From the NCBI GenBank assembly GCA_963930775.1, contig OZ005705.1, positions 434,001 to 498,000 on the forward strand: a stretch of 64,000 nt of DNA, read 5' to 3'. Position numbers and translations under genes: made by a program. The notes under the pieces were generated by a model. The model saw only the letters and a list, made by a program, of their open reading frames with translations. It had not been told where the DNA came from and searched no databases. This stretch comes from Cliona cf. orientalis (lineage: Eukaryota > Porifera > Demospongiae > Clionaida > Clionaidae). Of the stretch, positions 21,803 through 34,100 are shown piece after piece (position 1 is the stretch's first letter; each line of letters starts with the position of its first letter).

Positions 21803-24800
21803 CTATTGCTCAGGCCCACCAAGGTCGATCAACGTCGACTCCTCAACGGCGGCTGCTTCACTCATGCCCCCCTCGTCCGCTGGCTTGCCAAACGAAAAAT
21901 CACCTCCAAGAAGATCACCAGTAGGAGGAGCGAGCTCAGGTTGCATGGGGGGAAAGTCGGTACTATCAAAGCTTGGAGGAATCTGCACCGTCTGATCACC
22001 ACTGCTTGAATCGCCGAAAGAGAACATGTCTCCAAAAGGGTTTGAAGAGCTAGGGGGAGGGAGAGCAGGATCGATAGCTGGCTGTGGAAAGCCATCAGAA
22101 CCGCCAAGGAGATCTCCAATGAGCGGCTCCCCACTAGCAGTTGGTTGATCTGCCTGTTCAAGGGGCACAAGGTTGTCCAACCTTTGATTCGTATCGTCGA
22201 TCATCTTCTGGAGATCTCGATCGGTGTCCTCTGGGAGCATTTCCAGAACGTCAGCAGTGGCTTCTTCATCACCGAAACTCACAAGGGAGTCATCCTGAGC
22301 TCCTTCCCTGTCAGTGGGGGGAGGAGAAGTGGGAGGGGCTGGGGAGGGGTCTTCATCTTCATCCTCAGCTTGTGGTTGATCATCTTCTGGCTGCTCATCA
22401 TCGTCCTTAACGACAGGGGGAGGCTCATCATCCACCAAAACAACAGGGGGTGGGGAAGAAGGTTCGGCAGGAGGTGATTCATCATCATCACCAGTGTCAG
22501 GGGGCGGGGTCTCAGGTTCTGGGGGTGGAGCTTCATCTTCATCTTCCTGTGGCGGGGTAATAGGCTCCTGGGGTGGAGCTTCATCCGCCTCTTCCTGTAC
22601 ATCAGGGGGTGTGGTTATGGGCTCTTGGGGTGGAGCTTCGTCTTCATCTTCCTGTGTGGCCAAGAGTTCAGGTGGAATGGAAGGTTCAGGAGGTGCTTCA
22701 ATTTCCAATTCATTGGCAGCAGCAGGAGGCTCCTCACTGTCGATTCCTTCATCAGGGGTGGGGGTGGGGGTGGAGGGCTCTTCAAGAGGCGATTCTTCTA
22801 CATCTGCCTGTTGCTGTTGTACTGGTGATGTATCGAGGCTGTCTTCGAGCTCTGTTGCCATAGCTCCCCCCTCTGCAGGTAAGGTTTCGGCCACAGCTTC
22901 TTCAGATGGGGCGACTTGTTGAGTATCATCTGCTGCTTCAAACAAGAGCTCGCCAATTTCACCTTCTTCCTTGACTGTTTCAACGGCTGGTGGTTCAGCA
23001 TCCTTGCTCCATCCTGGGAAAGCTCTGAACTCAAATGAGTCTTGAGAGAGAATGGAGCCTGATGGACGACGCTCTTCAGCATCAAAGCCTTCGGGAACAC
23101 CATTGTCGACTTCCGATGGTGGAGTCTCCTCTTTTGATGGTTCTTCAGGAGCTACCTCTTCCGGCTCTTCTGGCTCTGGCGTCCTATCGGTGTCTGCTAA
23201 CTCGGCAACTTCCTGCTGGAAATCTGCAGCAGCTGTCTCCTCTAGCTGCTCTGAGACTGGTTCTTCAGATTCAGCTCTCTCTTCTGGCTTGTCTTCTTCC
23301 TGTTCGGGAGATTCTTCTCTCTCCTCTGGCTCGGGCTCCTTGGGTGGCACCTCCTCTGCTTCTGGCACTTGTTCTGGCAACTGGTCTGGCACTTGCTGCT
23401 CTTCCTCAGGCCCTGTGGCTATCACCTCCTCCTCCCTGGTCTCTGCCTCAACTTCCTCTCTGATTTCTTCTTGTTGAGGTTCAGCCTCAGGTTCTGCTGG
23501 CTCGGATTCTTGTTGGATTTCTTCCTCAGGCGCCTGCTGTAGTTGAATGTCCACTGCTGATACTGGTTGAAAATCTCTCTCCGGTACTATCTCTATCTCT
23601 GCCTCTGGTTCTGCTGGAGGCTCTGCTTCTGGCGTGGCTTCCTTTGGTGGCTCAATGGGCTGTGAAGCCTCTTCTTCTTCTTCTTCCTTCTCCAGGGGCT
23701 CTGGTTCTTCTACTGCTGCTACCTCTTCTCTTTGCTGTGGCTCTTCAGGCTGCTCCTCTTGTGTGGGTTCTGCTGATTGAGGTTGATAGGGTTCAAATGA
23801 ATCTTCTGTGACTGCTTCTTCCTTGTTCTCGTCCTCAGCTGCAGCCACGCCTGGGGACAGCTCTCGAGCCTCGTCCGTTTCCTAATAGAAGATAACAAGG
23901 GAGAACGTGATTATCATCCACAGTTTCCAAGGTGATACTTAGCAGGAGTATGCATTTCTATCAGTCAACAGTATCACCTATATACACAATACGTAGGTAC
24001 AAAGATATGTGCACACATACACACACACACACCCTTGTAGGTTTACAAGCTCCTACATAAAAGGGTGCTTCTCTTGAATGACCTCTGTTGAACTTCAGTT
24101 TACCAAGCACAGGCCCCTGAAGTGCTTCTTGCTAAGCCCGTTAGAGAATGCCTCATTGACCACGATACTGCTAGGGAGGGAGAAGGGCTGCCAAGCCCCA
24201 AAAAAGCCAAGCAGGGTAAGAGAAAGGAAGGCAAGGCAGGCCAGTAGTGTTGTTCCTGGAGGGACTTCTGTAGCTATGTATGTTCCAGGAAATGTGCTAC
24301 ACCACAAGGACAACACACAGCGACCAAAGTTATGCGCAACAAATAGCTCTCCCCAAAACAATATTAAGTGTATGTGAATAATGAGATACAGGCACACATT
24401 CACCATATTTTTACACTCACATACTTGCATCTGCCTGATATTCCATTCAGGCCCAAAGGGTGATAAAGAGTCAGCTAAGAAGTGTTGATCGAGTTTTTAG
24501 ATTACAATAATTAACTAAGCCAGTTTACCAAACCATGAGTCCAAACATAAGAGGCTTAATAATGTTAATACTTGAGGTGGCCCTTGAGACCGTACTGGGA
24601 ACACAGGGGTGTACCAGAGCCAAGCCAAATGCACTTATGAGTTAAGGAGTTGGTACACACGTGTAGATACATCAATTGGCTCACTCCTCAGCAGTATAGC
24701 TACATGTATTTACCTTCTCCTTGAGCTCTTCAGCTTTGGCTCGCGTTCTCTGCATAATCTCTTCAACTCTCTAGAAGTGTGGAGGTGGTGGGAGAGAGAG

Positions 24801-27800
24801 GGGAAGAGAGAGAAAGAGGGAGACAGAGGGAGAGGGAGAATGAGAGAGAGAAATAGGGAGGGAGAGAGAGAGAGAGAGAGAGACAGAGGGAGAGAGAGGT
24901 ATGTTATGTGCGTGTATGAGACAATGTAGATGAGTGCGTTACCACGGGAGATATCACCAATCTTGAAACAGCTTCACAAACGCATAGTGTACACATACTA
25001 TACGAAAATTACCCATGTCTTACACTATGTATGCGTACAAGAAGCAAATTAATGCGTACACGAACGACAACACTGTGGCATCACTGGCATTCTCTCAGCG
25101 GCTCAGCCGTGATCCACCCAACCTCACATTAGTCTCGCGGAGTCAAGGGGCTGCTACATACGAGCCACAGATCCATTCATTTGATTGGTCGACGCGTTGT
25201 AAGCGGATAATTGCGATCAAAGACGGCGCAACATGTTGCTAATAGCGTCTCGATTGCCTCATGTTGCCGTATTATGTCAACGGTAGCAGCCCACTCACGA
25301 GAAACAACACTACTATCAGGATACACTCATGAGCACTGCTATATAGCTACAGCTGTCCCAGCCTGTAGTCACGTTTGGGAGGGAACCAGCCAGGCACTAG
25401 GCTGGGGGATATTATATTATACATGTACTATAGGTGTACGTTGGCCTATGTGTATGATATTACTATGCACACATGGAAATGTACCATTCTCAATCCAGCT
25501 AAGGGTATATATGTCTATGGTGTGTGTAGATAAAGCTTGATAATAATAATATTATGAGGACACCTCCCAGATCAGAGCATCATCCTCTTAGCCAAATAGA
25601 AACTACGTAGCGCCTAGTAATGAGTATGGATCCCAGCTGTGTATATATAGCATAGGGAAATGTATACAACAGACCTAAAACAACAATGCTAAATAATTAT
25701 TATGTTTCATAGAAAGCTACTATATTACTACAGGCAACATGAAGCTGTTTTCCACAATGGAGAGAGGCTTTACTCCATCAAAACAATGCGTCAGTAACAG
25801 TCATAGTCAGCGGTAAGTAGAGGAATGTTGAAGAGATGATTCAACAATGGATCAATCAACGCCATGCCACTCTGGCTGCCATTATTACTCTAATCCAGCT
25901 ATTCAATGGCTACTCCTCACACAAAGCTCCATACAGGGCAAGGGGGGGGGGGTTCTCTTTATGAACACACACTTCCTACAATCTGCACCCCCAGTCAAAT
26001 TCGGGGCTTCACAGCAGAGCAGAGGCATATCATTTGAAGTGTTGAAGGAAATCTAACACAGGAACTTTCCACATTCATAATTAGCCCTACAAGTCACAAT
26101 ACACCCAAAACAACATGCTCACATATTAGGCAACAGCGCAAAGCATGCGCTGTACGACACAAAATACATTCTGTGTTGGATTCAACAAAGGCAAAGGTTT
26201 CTTTATGACAGTTAGTTATGTACCAAAGACTGCACTCACCTTTCTACGCTCAGCTCTTTCACCATCCATCTCCTTCACTTCCTCGGTCGACTCAGTCTCG
26301 AGTTCCTTCGCTCTCTCCCCTCCTCCCTCCTCTAGACTATCGCTGTCCACCTTGTCCACACTCGTGCCCTCCTCTTCCTCGCCAGTTAGAGCTGCGCTAA
26401 GTCGAGGTAGCTTCTCCGCTAGAGCCTCACTGAGCGATGTCTCTGTCGACGCAACCTGCTCCAGTTCCTCCTTGGTGCCGGCGGGTGCGGTGAATGTTAC
26501 ATCCACTAATGGTGTGGCGTCTACGCTGGTTGATGAAGGAATCTCGACAACAGGGGGGCTCGCCTCTTTCTCCTCCTTCTCCTCGGGAGGTTCGGAAATG
26601 GTCACCTCTACGGTCACTTGTTCGGTGGCGGCAATGGGGGGAGGCGTAGCTTCAGGTGTCTTCTTCTTCTTGTCAGAAATAGTAGTCTTTGCGCTAGCTT
26701 TACCTACGGCAGACTTGGCAGAAGTAGAAGTCCTGGCTGAAGCACCAGCCTTCGCGTCCCTTGCCGTCCTTGCGGTGGAGGCCCCAGAGCCTGATTTAGG
26801 TCGAGTGGTTTTCGTTGAAGCTCCCACCGCAGTCGTCCTAGCCCCCGCAGAACCAATGGGTCTCTTTGCCGCGGCACCAGTAGTCGCTGTTGGTTTCTTC
26901 GCTGCAGCAGTTGTACCAATAGGCTTCTTCGTCGCCCCTGCCGTGGTGCTCGTTCCTGCTGGCTTTCTCGCGTGAAGAGGGGAACGTGAAGCAGCAGCAG
27001 TAGACGAAGTTGGTCGAGCAGAAGTAGTAGATTTCGTTGGTGCCGTTTTTGTTGTAGTCTTGGCGGCCACTGTTTTCGCAGCCGCTGGCTTTGTCTTGGA
27101 AGTTGCAGTCGACGACGAAACTGATGTGCTTGATTTAGAAACACCACCAGCAGTCGTGGCTCTTGCTGAAGCCGTTGGACGAGTTGTACCAGTTGTCGAT
27201 TTCCCCGATGTGGGTCGTGCTGGTGACCTTCTCGCAGTTGTACTTGTGGTCGTGGCCGGCTTGCTGGTAGCTCCAGTGGTCCGAGTGGCTGAAGTAGCTG
27301 GCGATTTGGGGGCAGTCAATTTTGAAGCAGCCGGCTTTGAGGGAGACGTCTTTGACACTGGTCTGGTAGCCCCTGATCGTTGAGGGCTAGCCGTAGTAGT
27401 AGATGACGAAGCAGCTGCCTTCTTCTCCAGTCGTTTCTTTTCATCTTCCTTTCTCTTTTCAGCGATGGCCTCTCTCTTTTGAGCCTCCTTGGCTTTCTTT
27501 TCTTCCAATTTTTTCTTCTTTTCAGCCTCTTGTTGCTCCCTTAGCTTCTTAGCCTTTTCCTGTTTCTCCAGCAGGGCTGCCTTGGAAGAAGCAGTACCTG
27601 CTCTAGAGGTAGCTTTGGCGGTGGCGCCAGTTTTTGAAGCACTCGTCCCGCTCTTTTTGGCGGTAGCGCCGGTCGAGCCTATAAGAGAACAATTTATACG
27701 TTATTCATAGGTGCAGCTAGCTACAGTATGGTATGGTATGGTATGGTGCGCACGGCAAATCCCACACTATGATTTTTATCTTCCCACGCTAGCTCGGCTG

Positions 27801-27864
27801 GTGCAAAGTTACCTGCTCTCTTTTGACGCAGTTCGTCGACGGAGATGGCTCCTTCAGTCGCCAT
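21803..27864 (-). CDS. MAP7/ensconsin-like microtubule-associated protein with long acidic tail
   Basis: Exons 27864-27813, 27678-26240, 24770-24714 and 23881-21803 encode 1208 residues. After MATEGAISVDELRQKR comes a charged helix of Lys/Glu/Ala repeats (EKQEKAKKLREQQEAEKKKK) that fits a MAP7-type microtubule-binding coiled coil. A basic Thr/Ala/Ser/Pro/Lys-rich stretch of about 270 residues follows. Then comes ERAERRK joined to RVEEIMQRTRAKAEELKEK, which closely matches the C-terminal MAP7 domain (known in that family to bind kinesin-1). The remaining 690 residues are extremely Glu/Pro-rich. The end carries NPFGDMFSF, two DLLGG motifs and a final TLIDLGG, resembling EH-domain and clathrin-binding motifs. 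MAP7 membership is inferred from the two helical blocks; the acidic tail could have another role. Confidence 0.75.
24791..24899 (+). repeat. GA-rich purine tract
   Basis: An imperfect (GA)n/GGGAGA tract in the MAP7-like gene intron 26239-24771, just upstream of the 57-bp exon (minus sense). On the coding strand it is a long pyrimidine tract before the acceptor. Confidence 0.85.
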
Positions 27865-28146
27865 GATGGAAACTGAGTCACGAACTATCTTCCACACGCG
27901 CGTGAGCAATTGGGCAAAGCAGCTAGCTGAACCTGAGCTGAGCCTAGTCACGATCACTTAGCGCTAATTTCCGCTTTAGACATCCGGCATTCGACACACC
28001 CGCGACGTTTGTGCGCATGCTCAGAAAGCGCGAAGGTTAGGGGGCGTACACATGAGACACGCCCAACAAATTTGTTGCGCGTAACTTCGATCGAGAGACC
28101 AAATTCGAGAGAGAGATCCTGCCGCAGTTGAATACGTGTGCCTAGG
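27865..28146. promoter_or_regulatory. Divergent promoter region (MAP7-like / TIG receptor)
   Basis: A 282-bp gap between divergent start codons. It holds several GCGC- and CGCG-containing stretches and TGCGCATGCTC, an NRF1-like site (inference). No TATA box is evident. Confidence 0.5.
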
Positions 28147-31102
28147 ATGCTTTGGAGACTAGCGCTGGTGGTTTGCACTCTCGTGCATTTCGAAGCCAAT
28201 GCGCAGATCTGTGATGCTGATACTGAGCAACCAACGGTGACATTATTGACTCCGCCATCTGGAACAACCGGGATGGGTAGCAGTCTCAATTCCGTATACT
28301 TTCTCCAAGGAGAACGATTCAATAGCATCTCGCGGATGGAGATTCAGTTCCCCCCTCCACAAAGTAGGGCCTCTCAAATTATAGGAACTGGTGACATTTT
28401 GCAAAGAAACTCTACGACAATCTCCTTCCAAATCCCCCAAATTTCCAATATTGATAGAATACCAGGTGGCATTCCAGTCTCTCTCGTAATCTATCCTTCC
28501 AATACAGCCTGTCAGAATATAACATTGTCGATGAGTCTTCATGAAACAGGTATACCAGTAGTAATAAAGTAGTAATGCTGCATTTTCAGTCATAATAGTA
28601 TGTCGTGTGGGGCTGCAATCATTTATTATTATTGTTATTATCTACCTACAGTCGCTTTCATCGCATTGGTTAGATTAGATGCCTCGCCAGGAACTACAAT
28701 CTCCACTGACAGTGGAACGTGTATTCCTAATATTTGTGGAGATAACAGTACAAGAGTTTCCTTGGTGGTTGGAGGGATCGTGCTTGAGCAACTCAACTCC
28801 ACTAGACCTGAAAGTGACTTCGTAATAGCCAGATTCCCCAATTTTAATAGTACAATGGAAGGTGCCAGCTTCGTAATATCAACCCAGTACCAAGAGTTTA
28901 CCCTGCAAAGGAGTCTTAATGTTGACCTTTTTCGACCAGGCACCATCACATCAATAACACCATCCCAAGGACAGAGAGGTACAAGGGTCACCATCCGAGG
29001 GCAAAGGCTTCTCGGGAGAGGAGACTTCATTTCCCTCTCCCGAATCTTGCTAGGACAGATTGAGGCAGAAGTTGCTGAAAATCAGCGTGAAAATAGCGAA
29101 GTGATTGAAATTAGAGCAGGAATAGGTGGAATACCAGGAAATGTCTCCTTGACCTTAAACACTACACACAACTTCCCAAATGAAATAATGCCATTTCCAG
29201 GTCCCTACCTCTACCTTGAAAATGCTTGGGTGCAACTGGAGGATGGAATAGTGAGAGATATCATCCCCCCAGCGGCTCAGCCTGGTAGGACTGTGCTACT
29301 GTGTGGCAACAGACTACTTGGTGGGGGTGCAACAATCAGCACACTTCTTCTCGCTGGGGAAACGTTCTCCGTGTTCAACTCGACTCCAATGGCTTTTACC
29401 TCCTTAATGTCAACCAGCCAAGAGTGCATTACGGCAGTTGTGCCGACTCCGACAGCTGTAGGGACTACTGGTAGGGCGATTCTTGAAGCTGACACTGGAG
29501 CTCTGGTGGAGTCAAGCAACAACTTCACATTCGCCGATATTACCTCTATCATGCCACAGAGCGGTCAACCAGGTACCATAGTGACCATCTCGGGTGTTGC
29601 TTTGCTCTCTGGCTTCAACACAGCTATGCCTATGGTCTACCTCAGTGGAGTCCAGGCTACCCTAATGACCTATAGTAGCACTAGTATCATCGTAAGAGCT
29701 GCCAATCCACCTGCGCCAGTAGGATCAGGAATGATGTCAACACTCGATGATCTCTTTGGGATGGTGGGAGATGTCAATATTGTTGTGGACGGCAATAATA
29801 TAACAAACCTCACTACCTTCAGTGTATCGATGGAGTCAGCATGGACATACCTAGCCCCTGGCCAAATCACAAGCATTTCACCAAACTTCGGACAGTTTCA
29901 AACGCGAATTTTTATCAATGGCACAAACCTACTCGGTTACGGCTCCTCTCTGGTGAGAGCAACGATTGGAGAGATGAACGCCACCATTGAGAGCACTACA
30001 ACAAGTCAAGTGGTCCTTCTCACTCCAGACTTAGGCTCAAATCGACAAAATGCAACCATCACGCTATTTTCGGATAGCGGAGCCGTAATTACAGGGGAAA
30101 ATCTCTTCAATTATCGTGAACAAGGAATGATTGCCAGTACAGCTCCGTCACAGGGTCAAAATGGAACATATGGTGAGCATAAAGTACAGAATTTTGTGTA
30201 GGAGATTTGCATGCCATTCCAATTAGCTATAGCTAATTGCATTTGAAGTTTTCACTGATCCCTGTCTTAAACTAACTAACTGTACTACATAGTAAGAAAG
30301 TTGACATACTTGTCATACTATCAATTTACAATATTATTCATGAATTTCAATGCAGCTATCATATAGCCCTTGGAGTGTATAAAAGTTCATTCATAGTTCC
30401 ATGTTGTTGCTAGCTTGACCTCATACATGTAGCATAGTCTAGTCATGCCTTACTCAGCTAGTATCTCTCTTGCTATGAATATTCCCCAGGCCTCCCAAGA
30501 GGTATACACAGTAATGTCGTAGGGGCTCAAACTGTGTCATTACACAGCAAAAACAAATGGATTACACTAATCTATCGTGGGTTGCTTCAGTTGCACTGGT
30601 ATCATAGCTCTTGTAATCCAGTTAATTATAGATACTATAAATATTATCAAATTTGCCACAGTTACGTATTACATGAATTTGATAATATACTCATGGGACA
30701 AGTGTACGTGCAACTATGCCTGTTTGTTATTCACAAACTGGCTTTGACATAGTTTAGTAGTATTGTGAGATGGAGGTAATACTGTATAGTGTGTGCAACT
30801 GAAGTAATCCACATTAGTTTAATATGATCCACTTATTTTTACAGTGTAATAACGAAAGTGAGCAGATAGACACAGTTACAGAAACAACAGCAGAACATTT
30901 TAAACGTCCTACTGTTGTTTCTGTTTTTCTGCTCAAAGCAGACTAGATACTTTCATTATAGGTAGTTTTCAAAGAATCTAGCATGCCTAGGAGGTAATAT
31001 ACCTTTAGAGATAACAAATCATGAATATAATTAAGGATTCAAAGTTAGTGCCAGCTTAGATTTTACCACTTCACCTTTTCCTTCCCTCCACCCCCTCCCC
31101 TG

Positions 31103-31147
<45 letters not shown>

Positions 31148-34100
31148 CACAATCACTGGCAACAACCTCTTTGGATATGCTGGCAACATCACGACTGTAA
31201 TGCTGGGGTCAGCTCAAGCAGCTATCGACTACAACCAAGCCAACAACACATCAATCACAGTACGAGCCTCGGCTAACAATAATACAGTTTCTGCCGTGAA
31301 TGTACCAGTCACCATAGTAGCTAATACAAATGCCCAGGTGACCTCCACTGGAAATATCTGGACTTACCTCGTCCCAGGAAATATTGAAACTGTTTCGCCA
31401 GGTGAAGGGCAGGAGGGGACGAGAATTGAAATTAATGGTACAAACCTTCTTGGAGGAGGGGTGTCGGTAGCTAGTATATTCTTAGATGGTGTTTTGGGAA
31501 ATGTCATGTCCGCTACAACAAACAGAATAGTGGTTAGTATGAGTGATATAAGTGCAAGGGATGCAAGCTTCTTCCCCAGACAAGTCTACATCATGGCAAA
31601 CACTGGAGCTGTGGTATTTGGAGGAGCCTACACTCATCGAACTTCCGGTCAAATCACAACCTTCTCCCCACAGAGAGGAAGGAGGGGGACTCGTATCATC
31701 CTCAGTGGTATAAATCTTCTCGGATTTGGCAGCAGTGTAGAAAGAGTGGAAGTAGCCGGAATGCCTGGTACTCTGGAGGTTTTTGATAACACATCAGCTG
31801 TTATAAGAGCTGGGAACTCTGCTGCAGGAACAGTGGGTCCAATTCGACTAATTATCAATACTGGTGCAATAATCTCCTCCACTACCAACTTCACGTACGA
31901 GTCATCAGGAGTCATTTCAGAAGTGGTACCAAGAATGGGAGCAGAGGGTACTGGATTGCTCATACGAGGGACTGCTCTGACACCGTCCACGTCACAAGTT
32001 GTCAATGTCACCATTGGAGGGAATCCAGTGTCTCGTATCGTCACGGCAGCTGATTCGGAGATTTCAGTAATTGTCGGGCCAGCTCCAGCTTCGAATCCAA
32101 ACAATGCAGCGATTGTCGTTACAGCTGAGGATGGATCGATTGTTGATGGCGAATCGTTTAGTTTCATCAATCTTGCAATCTCACTCCCTGGACGAAATAG
32201 AGGGCAGGAAGGCACCTTAATTGACATACAACTGCCCAGTGCAGCAAATTTTGAGCCTAGTCTGAGCATGAGGGCTACGATTGACGACCAGGATGCACAA
32301 GTCATCAGCGTGAATGCTACGCTGCGACGAATAACAATCCAAGTGCCACGAGCTCGAAGGCAAGGAATGTTCACAGCAGACGTGGCAGTCGAGAGTTTAG
32401 ACCGACTCGTAGCTAGATTAAGGAATGGATTTACCTATCTGCCTGAGGGTAATGTCTTCAGCATAGAGCCAAACTTTGGACAGTTGGGCACAAGAGTTAT
32501 CATCCGTGGAGATAACCTTCTGGGAGGTGGAGCTAGCATCAATGCTGCATCCCTGGCTGGTGTCCAAGCTAATGTTCGGAGCAGTACAAACGAACAGATA
32601 GAGGTCAATATCATGGAAAATCTGCCATCTGCTTCATACCCTGTACTTGGAGATGTGATTTTCACTGCCAACACTGGAGCAGTCATTCGCAGATTGAATG
32701 GATTCTCTTTAGTTCAGCCTGGAGAGATCACTAGTGCCAGCCCAGGGGTCGGACAGTTTGGCACCAGAGTGACAATCAACGGCAGCAATCTCCTTCAAGG
32801 AACCACCTCCAATAACGTCTCGACTGTCACGCTGGCTGGAGAAACGGTTAACCGTATCATCTCAGCATCACAAACGCAAATCATTGTTGAGGCAGCCAGT
32901 GCTACTTCTGCAGGAACTCCAGGACAGATAGTAGTGATACTCACATCCGAAGCAAGAGTAGAGTCACCCTCTGGTATCACCTTCCAGTACCTTCAGCCTG
33001 GAAGGATTTCGACCATTTCTCCAAACGGTGGCCCTATAGGGTCAAACATTCTCATTTCCGGCACAACTCTTCTAGGAGGTGGTAGCAGTATTGCACAAGT
33101 CTCGCTTGGAGGGGTCCAAGCTACTATCACTGGATTCTCTGATACTCAGATTAATGTCACAGCCATGGAAGGTACGCCTGGAAGGGGTGATGTAATCATC
33201 ATCTCAAACACTGGAACAGTTATCAATGGCAGCGCACTGTGGACTTACGAAGAGCTAGGAGTTGTTACACAAGTCAGTCCAACAATTGGTCAGCAAGGCG
33301 TTGAAGTGACCATCACTGGTCAACGTCTGCTCAGCTCTCAGTCGATGCGATTGGTTGAATGTCGTATTGCAGGTGCAGTAGCTGATGTTGTGAGGTTTTC
33401 CGACAGCCGTGTAGTCTGCAGGGCGGGGTCTAGTCCCAATCCAACCGAATTTCAGACTGGGCCTGTCATCCTCATGACTAACATTGGAGTAACTGTAGTG
33501 AGCACAGCCAATAACACCAATTTCACCTACTATCCTGCAAGCATTGAGCAGGTTGAGCCAAGGATGGGAAATAATGGAACTATCGTCACTATCAGAGGTA
33601 CCAATCTCTACGGTTATCCTGACAGCTCCTTCGATATCCAACAAGTTACTTTTGGTAGCGTGGAGGCAGCAGTTATATCAATGAGTCTCTCCATGATTGT
33701 AGTGCGTGCCGGTGCCTTTGATGGACAATCAGTAGGCAATACCATTAGGATTCAGTCAACATCTGGAGCGTTCCTCGAGCTTCCAAATGCTTGGAATTTC
33801 ACTGAACCAAGAATTATTGATGATATTTCTCCCAGCACCGGAATTCCTGGTGATATGGCTTTCCTATTCGGACAATCCTTATCTCTGGCATCTGCATCCA
33901 GTGTTGAAGTCACAGTTGGTGGTGTAAGAGCAGAGAGAGCCCAAGTTATTGACGATGTAATGATCCAGTTCACTCTTGGGGTCTACCAAGGTGTGGCCAA
34001 TCCAGGAGAGAACCTGCCAGTTCAGGTGACCTACAGCACCGGAGAGACAGTCTACAATGGCTCAGTTACCTTCAACTACACCGCAACCGATGGAGAGGTT

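Noticed and set aside
22494-23477. Long Ser/Gly-rich plus-strand ORFs opposite the MAP7-like tail
   Set aside because: They mirror the Glu/Pro-rich codons of the minus-strand gene and have no independent features.
24078-24430. Overlapping ORFs on both strands in a MAP7-like intron
   Set aside because: No splice continuity with the gene, no recognisable domain, and flanked by simple repeats; chance ORFs are likely.
26145-27383. Long plus-strand ORFs rich in Ala/Val/Ser opposite the MAP7-like exon
   Set aside because: Antisense shadows of the Thr/Ala/Lys-rich coding sequence.
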